From Gemmatimonadota bacterium (GTDB taxonomy: Bacteria; Gemmatimonadota; Gemmatimonadetes; Longimicrobiales; Gaopeijiaceae): a stretch of 64,000 nt of DNA. The notes under the pieces are model-generated. The model was not told the origin of the DNA and did not search any database. It saw only the letters and a program-made list of their open reading frames with translations. The first letter of the stretch is position 1. Each line of letters begins with the position of its first letter. Position numbers and translations under genes: made by a program. The DNA is taken from positions 64,501 to 128,500 of the forward strand of contig JAJCZZ010000059.1 in assembly GCA_029262115.1 (NCBI GenBank), written 5' to 3'. Of the stretch, positions 18,129 to 28,075 are shown piece by piece.

Positions 18129-20294
18129 TCAGAAGAGGAAGGATGCGAGGGTGAAGAGAACCCCCAAAGACAGGACAAACGCGTACGTGTTCACGGACCC
18201 TGTCTGGAAGAGGCTGCCGAACCATCCGAACCCGCGCGCGAGGTACCCGACGGCGTTCACCATCCCATCGATGATGCCCTGGTCGATGACCCGCCAGGAG
18301 AAGCGCGACGCCTTGCCGAGCGGTCGGACGACCACAGCGTCGTACGCCTCATCCACGTACCATTTGTTGTAGAGCACCTTCCCGAAGCCGGTCGGCGCCG
18401 CGTCCTTGTCGGCCGTCTCGACTTCCCGTCCGCCGACGAGTACAACCGTCGCGATCACGACCGCGAGGGCCGCCAGCGTGCTCGCCACCGCCCACGCCAC
18501 CTCGCCGCCACCGACGGGCGCGCTGTGCGCCAGCTCGCCGAGATGCACTTCCTGGATGTGATGCGCCTGCGCGGTGAGGGGCTCGAGCCAATGGTGGAGC
18601 CATTCGCTCATGGGCAACGCGCCCCCGAGGCCGAGGAACGACGTCCGAATCGCTTCGGGAACGTTGATCCACCCGCCGAAGATGGAGAGGACCGCCAACA
18701 CGGCGAGCGGAATCCACATGACCGCGGGAGCCTTGTGCAGGTACTTTCGCTCTTCCTCACCCGTGCGGTTGGAGCCATGGAACGTCATCACCATGAGACG
18801 CGTCATGTAAAACGCTGTCAGCATAGCCGCGGCCAGCGCCAGGATCCAATAGATCGTGTACAGGAAGGGGTAGGGCGCGTTAGCGGCGCCCCCGAACGCG
18901 GCGGTCTGCCAGATGATCTCGTCTTTCGAGAAGAAGCCGGCAAACGGCCAGATCCCCGCGATTGCGAGGGTCGCGATCCACATCGTGATCCAGGTGATGG
19001 GCAGGTACTTCTTCAGCCCACCCATGTTGCGCATGTCCTGCGCGTCGGCGTGGCTGTGCGTGTGGTGCAGCGCCTCGTGCATCGAATGGATGACGGCGCC
19101 CGAGCCGAGGAAGAGCAGCGCCTTGAAGAAGGCGCGGGTCATGAGGTGGAAGACGCCAGCCGCGTAGGCCCCGACCCCGACGCCCAGGAACATGTAGCCG
19201 AGCTGGGACACCGTGGAGTACGCCAGAACCTTCTTGATGTCGTTCTGCGTCAGGGCGATGGTGGCCGCGAACAGCGCCGTAAGCACACCCACCCCCGCGA
19301 CCGCCGCACTGCCGACCGGCGAGAGCGCGAAGATCACCGAGGACCGCGCCACGAGGTAGACGCCCGCCGTGACCATGGTGGCCGCGTGGATGAGCGCCGA
19401 CACGGGCGTAGGGCCTGCCATTGCGTCCGGCAGCCAGATGTAGAGCGGAATCTGCGCGCTCTTGCCCGCTGCGCCCACGAGAAAGAACAGGGCGATGGCC
19501 GTGACGGCGCCCCCACCGTACACGAGCGCGTCTTCTGCACCCGCGAAGATGTCCAGGAAGTCGAGCGTCCCGAACGTCGCGAATAAAAGGAACATCGCAA
19601 TCAGGAAGCCGACGTCGCCGATGCGGTTGACGATGAACGCCTTCTTGCCCGCGTCCGCCTTCTCACGATCGCTGAACCAGTACCCGATCAGGAGGTAGGA
19701 GCACAGACCGACCCCCTCCCACCCGACGAACATCAACGGATAGCTCGCGCCCATGACGAGCACCAGCATGAAGAACACGAACAGGTTGAGGTACGCGAAG
19801 TAGCGCGGGTAGCCGGTGTCGTCCTTCATGTACCCGACACTGAACACGTGGATCAGGAAGCCGACGCCCGTGATGATCATCATCATGATCATCGACAGCT
19901 GATCCAGTTGCAGCGCCGCGTCCACGGTGAACGTGCTCGTGGAGATCCAGTGCCAGTAGGAAATCACCACGGGATGCTCCAGGTGCGCCCCGAGCATCCG
20001 AACAAAGTTCACCACGGTGATGGCGAAGGCCCCGAGCATCACGCCGGGTCCGATCCAGGTCGGGAGCGTGTGCGTCGACGGGCGTCCGCCCGGACCGTCG
20101 AGCTGCAACTCCCCTCCCGCCCGAACGGCCGCTGCCGACCGCTTGGCGTGCGAGAGGGCGAGCAGCCCGTTCAGCACGAAGCCGAGCAGCGGAAGAAGTA
20201 CGACCAGCGCCGGGAAGAACGGCTCGAAGGATCCCGCTACCTGGTCCGCTTCGACCCCGCCCTGCACGGCCAGCATCGAGAGGGTCAAGAACAT
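18129..20294 (-). CDS. nuoL: NADH-quinone oxidoreductase subunit L
   Basis: NuoL is the distal proton-pumping antiporter-like subunit with the long lateral helix. It has 721 residues; hallmarks include FVGWEGVGLCSYLLIGYW with the key glutamate, GKSAQIPLYIWLPDAMAGPTPVSALIHAATMV, and LTQNDIKKVLAYSTVSQLGYM. A His-rich loop (HEALHHTHSHADAQD) follows the antiporter core. It begins 4 bp after nuoK. A 441-bp repeat region follows it before nuoM. Confidence 0.97.
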   Translation of the reverse strand: MFLTLSMLAVQGGVEADQVAGSFEPFFPALVVLLPLLGFVLNGLLALSHAKRSAAAVRAGGELQLDGPGGRPSTHTLPTWIGPGVMLGAFAITVVNFVRMLGAHLEHPVVISYWHWISTSTFTVDAALQLDQLSMIMMMIITGVGFLIHVFSVGYMKDDTGYPRYFAYLNLFVFFMLVLVMGASYPLMFVGWEGVGLCSYLLIGYWFSDREKADAGKKAFIVNRIGDVGFLIAMFLLFATFGTLDFLDIFAGAEDALVYGGGAVTAIALFFLVGAAGKSAQIPLYIWLPDAMAGPTPVSALIHAATMVTAGVYLVARSSVIFALSPVGSAAVAGVGVLTALFAATIALTQNDIKKVLAYSTVSQLGYMFLGVGVGAYAAGVFHLMTRAFFKALLFLGSGAVIHSMHEALHHTHSHADAQDMRNMGGLKKYLPITWITMWIATLAIAGIWPFAGFFSKDEIIWQTAAFGGAANAPYPFLYTIYWILALAAAMLTAFYMTRLMVMTFHGSNRTGEEERKYLHKAPAVMWIPLAVLAVLSIFGGWINVPEAIRTSFLGLGGALPMSEWLHHWLEPLTAQAHHIQEVHLGELAHSAPVGGGEVAWAVASTLAALAVVIATVVLVGGREVETADKDAAPTGFGKVLYNKWYVDEAYDAVVVRPLGKASRFSWRVIDQGIIDGMVNAVGYLARGFGWFGSLFQTGSVNTYAFVLSLGVLFTLASFLF

Positions 20295-20298
20295 GTCC

Positions 20299-20592
20299 CT
20301 ACCACTTCAACAGGTTGAAGTTGTCCACGTTCACCGTCTCGTAGTGGCGGAAGATCGAAATGATGATCGCAAGCCCCACCGCCGCCTCGGCGGCCGCGAC
20401 CGTCATCACGAAGAAGACGAAGATCTGCCCGTCGATGCCCACGGACCGGGATAGGGCGACGAACGCCACGTTCACGGCATTGAGTTGGAGCTCGATGCAC
20501 AGGAACATGATGATGGCGTTCCGTCGGATCAGGACCCCGAAGGTCCCGATCACGAACAGGATGGCCGACAGGATCAGGCCCTCGGTGATCAT
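20299..20592 (-). CDS. nuoK: NADH-quinone oxidoreductase subunit K
   Basis: This 97-residue three-helix subunit carries the two membrane glutamates of the E-channel, in [11 protein letters not shown] and [11 protein letters not shown]. The ATG overlaps the nuoJ stop (ATGA), which couples the two genes. It contributes to the proton path between the quinone site and the antiporter subunits. Confidence 0.97.
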   Translation of the reverse strand: MITEGLILSAILFVIGTFGVLIRRNAIIMFLCIELQLNAVNVAFVALSRSVGIDGQIFVFFVMTVAAAEAAVGLAIIISIFRHYETVNVDNFNLLKW

Positions 20593-21110
20593 GCCACGTT
20601 CCTTTTCGCGAGCGCCAAAGCCCCCACGATCGCGACCAGCAACAGGATACCGGTGATCTCGAACGGGACGACGTAGTCGGTGAAGAGCGTCTGCCCGATG
20701 GCCCCCACGGCGCCGTGCTCCGCCAGCGCCGCATCAATGGCGATGGCCCCGGCCGCCGGCCCATCGCCCTCGAGTCCGCCGAAGCGCGTGGCGAGCATCC
20801 CCGCCATCACGCCGACGACTGCAAAGGAGACCACCGCGAAGGCGCCCATCTTTACGTCCTGTTCGTAGTCGTGCCCAAGGTTGAGTAGCATGATCACGAA
20901 CATGAACAGGACCATGATGGCGCCCGCGTAGACGATCACCTGAACCGCCGCCAGGAAGTGCGCCTCCATGAGGACGAACGTCCCCGCCACCGACCCGAGC
21001 GACACCACCATCATGAGGAGGCTGGCCACGGGGCTCTTGGCGAGCACAACCCCCAGCGCCCCCCCGATGGCCACACCAGCGAAGAGGTAGAACAAGACGG
21101 TCGCAAACAT
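20589..21110 (-). CDS. nuoJ: NADH-quinone oxidoreductase subunit J
   Basis: The 173-residue NuoJ starts [16 protein letters not shown] and has five hydrophobic helices; the helix 3 segment [20 protein letters not shown] contains the tyrosine and glycine that form the pi-bulge. The frame remains open for 57 codons upstream, but those codons run into repeat sequence and are not NuoJ-like, so the ATG at 21110 is used. A 283-bp repeat-bearing gap separates it from nuoI. Confidence 0.96.
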   Translation of the reverse strand: MFATVLFYLFAGVAIGGALGVVLAKSPVASLLMMVVSLGSVAGTFVLMEAHFLAAVQVIVYAGAIMVLFMFVIMLLNLGHDYEQDVKMGAFAVVSFAVVGVMAGMLATRFGGLEGDGPAAGAIAIDAALAEHGAVGAIGQTLFTDYVVPFEITGILLLVAIVGALALAKRNVA

Positions 21111-21112
21111 GG

Positions 21113-21252
21113 TCAGCGCCCCCTGAAGGGCGAGCGGCCAGCGGCCGGGAGGAAGTCGGCAGCGAGGATGGAGCGCCGGCCAACGGCCGCGCGACCACCC
21201 GAGCCCCCCGCGAAGCCAGCGGACTGCATGCCCGGAGCACGAGAATGGGGAG
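21113..21252. repeat. Degenerate companion of the 54-bp unit upstream of nuoJ
   Basis: The segment next to the nuoJ start reads CAGCGCCCCCTGAAGGGCGA followed by GCGGCCAGC. It resembles CAGCGTCGCCGAAGGCGAGC followed by GGCAGC in the nuoM-side array. A hairpin is kept in both, CCCT-GA-AGGG here and CGCC-GAA-GGCG there, with different bases in the stem. The rest of the stretch up to 21252 is GC-rich and has no gene. The relationship is plausible but weak. Confidence 0.45.
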
Positions 21253-21374
21253 ATCGAGTGCCAGACAAGGCGGGCGAGCACCGGATTCCGAGGAAGGGCC
21301 CGGCCCTTTCGCAGGAAACGGAGCGGAGCCCAACGAAGTGGGGCACCCGCGCGCGAAGCGAGTGGGTCGCCGAT
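21253..21374. repeat. 122-nt intra-operon repeat, copy B (nuoI/nuoJ gap)
   Basis: This is the second copy of the element at 17989-18110, in the same orientation. The variable hairpin here is AAGGGC-CCG-GCCCTT (21294-21308), at the same offset (base 42) as CGTGGC-AGC-GCCACG in copy A. Outside it only four bases differ. The element ends 19 bp from the nuoI stop, nearly the same distance as copy A from nuoL. All reading frames through it are open only because of high GC, and the encoded peptides are not conserved across the hairpin. Confidence 0.92.
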
Positions 21375-21393
21375 ATCGCCATTCGCCCCCGGA

Positions 21394-21894
21394 TCATTCG
21401 GACCTCGGGTCCGAAGGATCCCACAACAAGGTAGTAGGGTGTTCTTGGTGGGTGAGTCGGTCTAAGTCGTATATAAACCGATCCCGCGTATACTCCGCGT
21501 TCTCGAAGTGCCGCCCCACGTGGATGGCCTCCACCGGGCACACCTCCTGGCACATTCCGCAGAAGATGCAGCGGAACTCGTCGATCTCGTAGACGATCGG
21601 ATAGCGGTTGCCCTGATCGTCCTCTCCGCCGACGAGCCGGATACAGTTGGCGGGACAGACGGTCGGACAGAGCCCGCACGCCACACACTTCGGCCGTCCG
21701 TCCGCGTGCACCTCCATGCGGTGCGTCCCCCGCCACCGGGGGTGCAGATCGGTCTGCTCTTCCGGGTACTGCTGGGTGACCTTCTGCGGGTTGATCATGT
21801 GCTTGAACGTGAGCGCCATCCCGCTCAGCGCCGCACGGAGATAGGATGTGGTCTCCGGCTCCGGCCGCTCCATCACCTTCACGGAAATCGCCAT
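21394..21894 (-). CDS. nuoI: NADH-quinone oxidoreductase subunit I
   Basis: NuoI holds clusters N6a and N6b that pass electrons from NuoG to N2. Two intact 4Fe-4S motifs are visible, CVACGLCPTVCP and CIFCGMCQEVCP. The 166-residue length is normal. Its ATG directly abuts the nuoH stop (TAGATG). It is the last gene before the first repeat-filled break in the operon. Confidence 0.97.
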   Translation of the reverse strand: MAISVKVMERPEPETTSYLRAALSGMALTFKHMINPQKVTQQYPEEQTDLHPRWRGTHRMEVHADGRPKCVACGLCPTVCPANCIRLVGGEDDQGNRYPIVYEIDEFRCIFCGMCQEVCPVEAIHVGRHFENAEYTRDRFIYDLDRLTHQEHPTTLLWDPSDPRSE

Positions 21895-23214
21895 CTATCG
21901 GGCCTCCTGACCCGCGGCCACGGGTGCGGGTGGGGGTGTGGGTGCCGATGCACGACGAGGCAGATGCACGGTGCGCTTTTGCCGTTCCAGAGCCGCCGCA
22001 CCCACGATCGTGTGGCCGCGGTCGATGAACAGCAGGAAGAAGAGCGTGCACAGAGCGCTGACGGCCGTGAGCACCATGCCGTAGAAGAAGCCCCACTGGA
22101 GTCCGACCTCGTCCAGCGAGAGGATCGTGCCGGCCATGACCATGACGTAGGCGAGCGCGACGGGGAGCATCACCTTCCAGCCGAGGGCCATGACCTGGTC
22201 GTACCGGAAGCGCGGAAGCGTCCACCGCACCCAGATGTAGATCAGGAGGAAGATCGACGTCTTGAGCGCGAAGGCCCCGAACGTTATCAGCGTCTTCCAG
22301 ACCGCGGGCGCCGCAAGCAGCACCGACCCGTCCGAGGCAAAGCCTTTGATCAGCTGGCCCTGGTACCAGAAGGCGTCGTCCCACATGCCGGGCAGATCCC
22401 AACCGCCGAAGAAGAGCGTTGCCATGAGCGCGGACGCCGTCACCATGTGACCGAATTCGGCAATCATGTACATACTGAACTTCATGGACGAGTACTCGGT
22501 GTGGTACCCGGTCACCAGCTCCGACTCCGACTCCGGCATGTCGAACGGGAGTCGGTTCGTCTCGGCGAACGCCGAAATCAGGAAGAAGATGAAGGCCAGC
22601 GAAAGCGGCAGCGCGAACCACACGTCCAACTGCTGCTGCTGCCAAACCATCTCGGTCAGCGTGACGCTCCCTGTGAGCATCAGCACGGTCACGAGCGACA
22701 GGCCCAGCGCCACCTCGTAGCTCACCATCTGAGCGGAGGCGCGAAGACCGCCGAGAAACGCGTACTTGTTGTTCGAAGCCCATCCACCGAGTACCAGGCC
22801 GTACACACCCAGAGAGCTCACAGCCAACACGTACAGGATCCCGATCGGCACGTCGGCGATAATCATATCCACTACCCCCCAAGGGGTCGGTAGCGGCGCG
22901 GCGATGGGGATGACCGCGAACGTGACCAACGCTGGAACGATCGTGAGCATCGGTGCCAGTACAAAGAACACGCGACTCGCGGTGGCCGGGAGCGTCTCTT
23001 CTTTCAAGAAATTCTTGATGCCGTCGGCGATCGGCTGCAGCAGGCCCCCGGGTCCGACGCGGTTCGGTCCGCTCCGGTCCTGGATCCACGCCGATACGCG
23101 CCGCTCAGCCAACGTCGTGTACGCCACCACGAGCATGACGACCGTGAAGATCACCGTCACCTTCAGCGACATCGCGATCAGCGCCGGGATTCCGGAGATC
23201 GGTTGATAGTCCAT
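21895..23214 (-). CDS. nuoH: NADH-quinone oxidoreductase subunit H
   Basis: NuoH is the membrane subunit that forms much of the quinone chamber. Eight or nine hydrophobic helices are seen, with the signature segments [35 protein letters not shown] and the acidic [17 protein letters not shown]. At 439 residues it is about 100 longer than E. coli NuoH, and its C-terminus ends in a Pro/Ala-rich tail ([12 protein letters not shown]). It starts 4 bp after nuoG. Confidence 0.97.
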   Translation of the reverse strand: MDYQPISGIPALIAMSLKVTVIFTVVMLVVAYTTLAERRVSAWIQDRSGPNRVGPGGLLQPIADGIKNFLKEETLPATASRVFFVLAPMLTIVPALVTFAVIPIAAPLPTPWGVVDMIIADVPIGILYVLAVSSLGVYGLVLGGWASNNKYAFLGGLRASAQMVSYEVALGLSLVTVLMLTGSVTLTEMVWQQQQLDVWFALPLSLAFIFFLISAFAETNRLPFDMPESESELVTGYHTEYSSMKFSMYMIAEFGHMVTASALMATLFFGGWDLPGMWDDAFWYQGQLIKGFASDGSVLLAAPAVWKTLITFGAFALKTSIFLLIYIWVRWTLPRFRYDQVMALGWKVMLPVALAYVMVMAGTILSLDEVGLQWGFFYGMVLTAVSALCTLFFLLFIDRGHTIVGAAALERQKRTVHLPRRASAPTPPPAPVAAGQEAR

Positions 23215-23218
23215 TCGC

Positions 23219-24820
23219 TCAGCCTCCAGGCACCGAAACGGTCTCGTTCAAGACGGCACCCCGCGCGCCGAGATCGTCGTAGGTCATACCGGCGAGGGCC
23301 GGCTCGGACGCGGCCAGCGCGGCAAACGCATCGGCGGCGCTACGTGGAGCCGGGTCACCGGACCGGGCGGCCTGGAACGCTCCGAGGACGAACCAGGCAG
23401 GCTGCGCGGCACCCGGGCCTCTGAGGCCCGGCCAGAAACGCTGCACCCTGCCCTCGTGATTGGTGAAGGTGCCCTCCTGCTCGGCGAAGTTCGTGATCGG
23501 AAGTGAAAAGTCGGCCGCGCCTGTGGCCGGCGACCCATGCATGCCGAGGTATGCGAACAGCGAGGCGCTTTGGCCGAAGCTCGCGTCCTGATCGACCAAC
23601 GGGTCGCCGAGGACGATGACGACGCCGTCGTGCCCGGCAACATCATCCAAACCCCCGACGCCGTCGTCGTCTCCGACGCGAGAAGCACCCATGATCTCGG
23701 CCCCTCGGCCGTTCGGCGCCAGATCCCGGCGACGCGCCAGGATCGGGAAGCCGTCCATCGGCACTTCGGCGTCCGCCCGCGCCATCCGGTAGACCATCGA
23801 ACCACCGCCGAGCGCGTCGACCAACGAACGAACGGCCGCGAGATCCTCGTTGGACGCGAACGGCGAGACGACCGCCTTCACGGACCCGGATGTCGTCTCG
23901 GCGCGATCCAGCAGCGCCCCGACGGCCTCCTTCCAGCCCATCGCGCGGACCGCGTCTTCGGTCCGCACGAGCGGAGCCTCCAGCCGCTGGCCATGGTTCA
24001 TCCACTCATAGTTGGCCCGCCCGTGATCACACATCCACCAGCCGTTCACCTCCATGTTCTCACGCGGCTTGAGGCGTTGAACGAGATTGTCGCGGGTGTG
24101 GAGGCTGATGTTGCATCCCTGCGAACAGCTCGGGCAGATGCTCGGCGTATGCTCCAGGTCCCAGGCGCGTGCCTTGTGGAGGAAGTCCTTCGACACCAGC
24201 GCGCCGACCGGGCAGATGTCCACGATATTGCCCGACCAGTTCGTGCCCTCGAGGCCCTCCTCGAAGAACGTGTCGATCACGGAGCGATTGCCCCGCTCGA
24301 CCACCGTGAGACGAGAGTCCTGTTCCATCTCGGTCATGAAGCGCACACAGCGCGTGCACATCACGCAGCGATCTCCATAGAACAGGACGTCGCCTCCGAA
24401 GTCGTCCCGACCGAAGACCCGCTTCGGTTCCCGGGACCGACCGTGGTCGCGCCCCTCCTGGTGAACGTAGTCCTGAAGTTTGCACTCACCCGACTGGTCA
24501 CAGATCGGACAGTCGAGCGGGTGGTTCACGAGGTAGAACTCCAGCACCCCCCGCCGCCGGCTGAGCGCCAGATCCGACTGCGTGTGCACGACCTGCCCGT
24601 CCGCGGCGGTCGTCACGCACGACGGCATCGGCTTCGGTGCGCCCTCGACCTCGACGAGGCACAGACGGCACATGGCCGGCGCCGAAAGACCCGGGTGATA
24701 GCAGTAGTGCGGAACGTCCTCACCGATGGTCTTGGCGGCCTCGAGGAGGGTGGTTCCTTTGGGAACCGTTACCTCGTGCCCGTCGATCGTGAGCGAAACC
24801 GTGTTGGGAGTGTCAGCCAT
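23219..24820 (-). CDS. nuoG: NADH-quinone oxidoreductase subunit G
   Basis: NuoG carries several iron-sulfur clusters in the peripheral arm. Order of motifs: 2Fe-2S (CYHPGLSAPAMCRLC with a later cysteine), the His/Cys3 site H-x3-CxxC in the NHPLDCPICDQSGEC segment, 4Fe-4S (CVMCTRC and CPVGAL), and CPSCSQGC with a cysteine 27 residues later, which matches the off-pathway cluster N7. At 533 residues the protein is well short of E. coli NuoG (about 900); the molybdopterin-type domain is reduced to roughly 240 residues of weak conservation. It starts 11 bp after nuoF. Confidence 0.95.
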   Translation of the reverse strand: MADTPNTVSLTIDGHEVTVPKGTTLLEAAKTIGEDVPHYCYHPGLSAPAMCRLCLVEVEGAPKPMPSCVTTAADGQVVHTQSDLALSRRRGVLEFYLVNHPLDCPICDQSGECKLQDYVHQEGRDHGRSREPKRVFGRDDFGGDVLFYGDRCVMCTRCVRFMTEMEQDSRLTVVERGNRSVIDTFFEEGLEGTNWSGNIVDICPVGALVSKDFLHKARAWDLEHTPSICPSCSQGCNISLHTRDNLVQRLKPRENMEVNGWWMCDHGRANYEWMNHGQRLEAPLVRTEDAVRAMGWKEAVGALLDRAETTSGSVKAVVSPFASNEDLAAVRSLVDALGGGSMVYRMARADAEVPMDGFPILARRRDLAPNGRGAEIMGASRVGDDDGVGGLDDVAGHDGVVIVLGDPLVDQDASFGQSASLFAYLGMHGSPATGAADFSLPITNFAEQEGTFTNHEGRVQRFWPGLRGPGAAQPAWFVLGAFQAARSGDPAPRSAADAFAALAASEPALAGMTYDDLGARGAVLNETVSVPGG

Positions 24821-24831
24821 TGCCGTGGTCC

Positions 24832-26124
24832 TCAGGCCGCGCCGACGCGTTCGCCGCGCCGGATGAGCGCGAGGTACTCGTCCTTGAACTTGAGGATGGA
24901 ACTCTCAACGGGTGCCGCGGCCGAGTCCGAAAGCACACAGATGGTCGTGCCGGTCATCTGGACTCCCATGTCGAGCAACGTCTGAAGGTCATCCTCCGTG
25001 CCCCGACCGTCCTCGATGCGCTGCAGGATCTTCGTCATCCACGCCGTGCCCTCACGGCACGGCGTGCACTGACCGCACGACTCATGGGCATAGAACTGCA
25101 CCATCCGACGCACCTGCTTTACGATGTCGGTGTTCTCGTCCATGACGATGACGGACGCGCACCCGAGCATCGAGCCCGCCTCGACCACGCCCTCGTAGTC
25201 GAGCGAGCACGCCGCGCACTCGGCCGCATTGAGGATGGGCACCGACGACCCGCCGGGAATGACGGCCTTGAGCGCCTTTCCGTCCCTCATGCCGCCGCAG
25301 ACGTCCTCGATGAGGTCCATGAGCGGGAAGCCGAGCGGCAGCTCGTAGTTGCCCGGCTTGTTCACATGACCGCTGACGCAGAACAGCTTCGTGCCCGGGC
25401 TCTTCTCGGTGCCCCACTGACGGTACCACTCCCCGCCGTGCGCCACGATGTGGGGGATGGCCGCCAGCGTCTCGACGTTGTTGATCGTCGACGGCATGCC
25501 GAAAGCGCCCACCGCGGCCGGGAACGGAGGCTTGATCCGTGGCTGGCCGCGCTGGCCCTCCAGCGAGTTCATCAGCCCGGTCTCCTCGCCGCAGATGTAG
25601 GCACCGGCTCCCAGGTGGACGGTGATGTCGATATCGACGCCCGAGCCCTGGATATCCTTGCCGACATATCCCTTCTCGTAGGCCTCTTCCAGCGCCCGCG
25701 CGAGGACCTGCGTCGTCTCGAAGAACTCACCCCGGCAGTAGATATAGGCGTGCTCCGCACGTATGGCGTACGCACCGATCAGCACGCCTTCGATCAACTG
25801 GTGGGGATCCCACCGAATCAGCTCCCGGTCCTTGAACGTGCCCGGCTCCGATTCGTCCGCGTTACAAAGGAGATAGTGCGGCTTGTTCGAATCCTTCGGC
25901 ATGAAGGACCACTTCACGCCGGTCGGGAAGCCCGCCCCGCCCCGCCCGCGAAGTCCAGAAGCTTTGACCACGTCGACCACGCCGTCGGGCCCCAGTTCGA
26001 AGGCCTTCTTCAGTGCCGAATAGCCCCCGCGCTCGACGTACGTATCGAGACGGCGGGCGCTCGGATCTCCGAAGTTCTTGCTGAGCACCCGCACTTCCCG
26101 ATCCGACACGTAGGGGTACGCCAT
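24832..26124 (-). CDS. nuoF: NADH-quinone oxidoreductase subunit F
   Basis: NuoF binds NADH and FMN and holds cluster N3. The glycine-rich flavin/NADH site GLRGRGGAGFPTGVKWSFM, the CGEETGLMNSLEG motif and the cluster ligands in ESCGQCTPCREG plus a later cysteine (GTTICVLSD) are intact. Its ATG at 26124 shares one base with the nuoE stop (TGATG); a longer in-frame N-terminus overlaps nuoE and is not family-like. The resulting 430 residues are standard. Confidence 0.97.
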   Translation of the reverse strand: MAYPYVSDREVRVLSKNFGDPSARRLDTYVERGGYSALKKAFELGPDGVVDVVKASGLRGRGGAGFPTGVKWSFMPKDSNKPHYLLCNADESEPGTFKDRELIRWDPHQLIEGVLIGAYAIRAEHAYIYCRGEFFETTQVLARALEEAYEKGYVGKDIQGSGVDIDITVHLGAGAYICGEETGLMNSLEGQRGQPRIKPPFPAAVGAFGMPSTINNVETLAAIPHIVAHGGEWYRQWGTEKSPGTKLFCVSGHVNKPGNYELPLGFPLMDLIEDVCGGMRDGKALKAVIPGGSSVPILNAAECAACSLDYEGVVEAGSMLGCASVIVMDENTDIVKQVRRMVQFYAHESCGQCTPCREGTAWMTKILQRIEDGRGTEDDLQTLLDMGVQMTGTTICVLSDSAAAPVESSILKFKDEYLALIRRGERVGAA

Positions 26125-26789
26125 CAGACGTCTCCCCCGGCGGCGCCCGCCTTCAAGCGCTCGATGATCTTGGGGACCTCGGCCGGGGTCACGTTCTCGT
26201 AGTACCGCGAATTGATCTGCACGCAGGTCGGGAAGCCGCAGGCCGCGAGGCACTCCGCCTCGATCACGGTGAAGTTGCCGTCCTCCGACATCTCACCGAG
26301 TTCGGTGTCGGTGTACCGAAGGAATGCCGCCAGGACATCCTCCGCACCGCACAGGTTGCAGGATATGTTGGTGCAGACCTGCACGAGGTGCCGGCCGACC
26401 GGGGCCTTGTTGTACATCGTGTAGAACGTGGTCACGCCCCGGACATACGCGGACGACAGCTCAAGCAACTCCGCGACCCGGTCCATGGACTGCGGGCTCA
26501 CATACCCACGGATCTCCTGCGCGAGTGCGAGCGCCGGAAGGAGTGCGGCCTGCTTCGTGGGATAGCGCGTCAGGATCTTCTCGAAGCGTTCCTTATACGC
26601 GCCCTCGAAGAGGGGCGTATCCGGGTTCTTCTCCGCAAGCATGTATGGATAGGTGGCCGAGACCGAAGGGTGACCGCCGCCCGAAGGTCGGCTCCCCACG
26701 AAGTCGTCACCACGCACCTCGTCTTCCGTCAGGTCGAACTCCCCGGTGTTGCCCGCCCATCCGGGGTTCTTGAAGGGAGCGTCACTCAC
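26124..26789 (-). CDS. nuoE: NADH-quinone oxidoreductase subunit E
   Basis: NuoE is the thioredoxin-like subunit with 2Fe-2S cluster N1a. The ligands are in CTNISC and CLAACGFPTC. It starts from a GTG at 26789 that overlaps the nuoD stop, giving 221 residues with a 45-residue acidic N-terminal extension before the usual helical domain (PYMLAEKNP). Longer in-frame starts run into nuoD. Confidence 0.95.
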   Translation of the reverse strand: MSDAPFKNPGWAGNTGEFDLTEDEVRGDDFVGSRPSGGGHPSVSATYPYMLAEKNPDTPLFEGAYKERFEKILTRYPTKQAALLPALALAQEIRGYVSPQSMDRVAELLELSSAYVRGVTTFYTMYNKAPVGRHLVQVCTNISCNLCGAEDVLAAFLRYTDTELGEMSEDGNFTVIEAECLAACGFPTCVQINSRYYENVTPAEVPKIIERLKAGAAGGDV

Positions 26790-28063
26790 CGGTCGATCTC
26801 TCCGAGAACGATGTCGAGGCTCGCATTGATCATGATCATGTCGGAGATCATGTGCCCACGGGAGAGCTTGGGGAGGACGGCGATGTTCACGAAGGAAGGG
26901 GGACGGATGCGCCACCGCACCGGCTTGGTGCCACCGTCGCTCACCAGATACATCCCGAGCTCGCCCTTCGAGCCCTCCACGGGGGCGTAGCAGTCGCCGA
27001 CCGGGCCACGAATTCCCTCGGTGATGAGCTTGAAGTGGTGGATCATGGACTCCATGTCGTTCATGGCGTCCGTCTTCGATGGCAAGGAGATGTTCGGATC
27101 CTCGACGTTGATCGGCCCTCCCGGAAGGCGGTCGAGCGCCTGGCGGAGAATCGACAGGCTCTGCGCCATCTCCTCCATCCGGCAGAGGTAGCGATCATAG
27201 CAGTCGCCGTGCTGACCGACCGGCACCTCGAAGTCGTACGTCTCGTAGTCGTAGTACGGCTGGTCCTTGCGCACGTCATAGTCCACACCGGTGGCGCGGA
27301 GGTTCGGTCCGGTGAAGCCCCAGTTGATCGCGTCCTCGGCGGAGATCGCCCCGATGCCCTGCGTGCGCCCGATGTGGATCCCATTGTTCGTCAGGAGCCG
27401 GTGGACCTCGTTCAGCGTGTTCGGGAACGAGTCCATGAACGCGCGAAGTTGATCCGTCCACCCCTCAGGGAGATCGGCCATCATCCCGCCCACACGGGTG
27501 GCCGACGTGGTGATTCGCGCTCCCGTATACGCTTCGTGGAGCTTGTAGATCTTCTCACGCTCCTGGAAGGTGTACAGGAAGGGCGTGAACGCGCCCACAT
27601 CGATGGCCGTCGTGCCCAACCAGAGCAGGTGGCCGAAGATCCGGTCCATCTCCATGAGAATGACTCGGACGACCTTGCAGCGCTCCGTGACCTCGATTCC
27701 CATCAACCGCTCGACGCCCATCGCGTACGCGCAGTTGTAGATCAGCGGCGCCAGATAGTCCATCCGGTCTGTCAGCGGGACGATCTGATTCCACGTCCGG
27801 TATTCGCCCAGCTTCTCGAACGACGAGTGAAGGAAGCCGATGTGGGGTGTGACGTCCACCACGGTCTCGCCGTCCAACTCACATACGAGCCGGAGCACCC
27901 CGTGCGTAGCGGGATGCTGCGGTCCCACGTTCACGAGCATGTGCTCCGACCCGAGCGTGGGCTCCGCGATTTCGAACGGCTCGAGCGGGCTCGCGGCGGG
28001 GCGGCCGTCCATGCCCATCTCCGCATTGCGCCCGACCGTGAACTCGACCGTCTTCTGGGCCAT
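26786..28063 (-). CDS. nuoD: NADH-quinone oxidoreductase subunit D
   Basis: NuoD, related to the large subunit of NiFe hydrogenases, forms the quinone head-group pocket with NuoB. The histidine in GPQHPATHGVLR and the tyrosine in TDRMDYLAPL that contact quinone are conserved. The C-terminal SRGHMISDMIMINASLDIVLGEIDR is canonical. It is encoded separately from nuoC, unlike the NuoCD fusion of enterobacteria. It has 425 residues. Confidence 0.97.
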   Translation of the reverse strand: MAQKTVEFTVGRNAEMGMDGRPAASPLEPFEIAEPTLGSEHMLVNVGPQHPATHGVLRLVCELDGETVVDVTPHIGFLHSSFEKLGEYRTWNQIVPLTDRMDYLAPLIYNCAYAMGVERLMGIEVTERCKVVRVILMEMDRIFGHLLWLGTTAIDVGAFTPFLYTFQEREKIYKLHEAYTGARITTSATRVGGMMADLPEGWTDQLRAFMDSFPNTLNEVHRLLTNNGIHIGRTQGIGAISAEDAINWGFTGPNLRATGVDYDVRKDQPYYDYETYDFEVPVGQHGDCYDRYLCRMEEMAQSLSILRQALDRLPGGPINVEDPNISLPSKTDAMNDMESMIHHFKLITEGIRGPVGDCYAPVEGSKGELGMYLVSDGGTKPVRWRIRPPSFVNIAVLPKLSRGHMISDMIMINASLDIVLGEIDR

Positions 28064-28075
28064 GTGTGCGCTACC

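Noticed and set aside
17699-18154. Plus-strand frame that encodes 18-residue repeats across the nuoL/nuoM gap
   Set aside because: The repeats follow from the 54-bp DNA unit. There is no ribosome site, and the 122-nt part changes its peptide between copies while keeping the hairpin.
20589-21281. Longer NuoJ of 230 residues
   Set aside because: The added N-terminus is translated repeat DNA; the first helix starts at the ATG at 21110.
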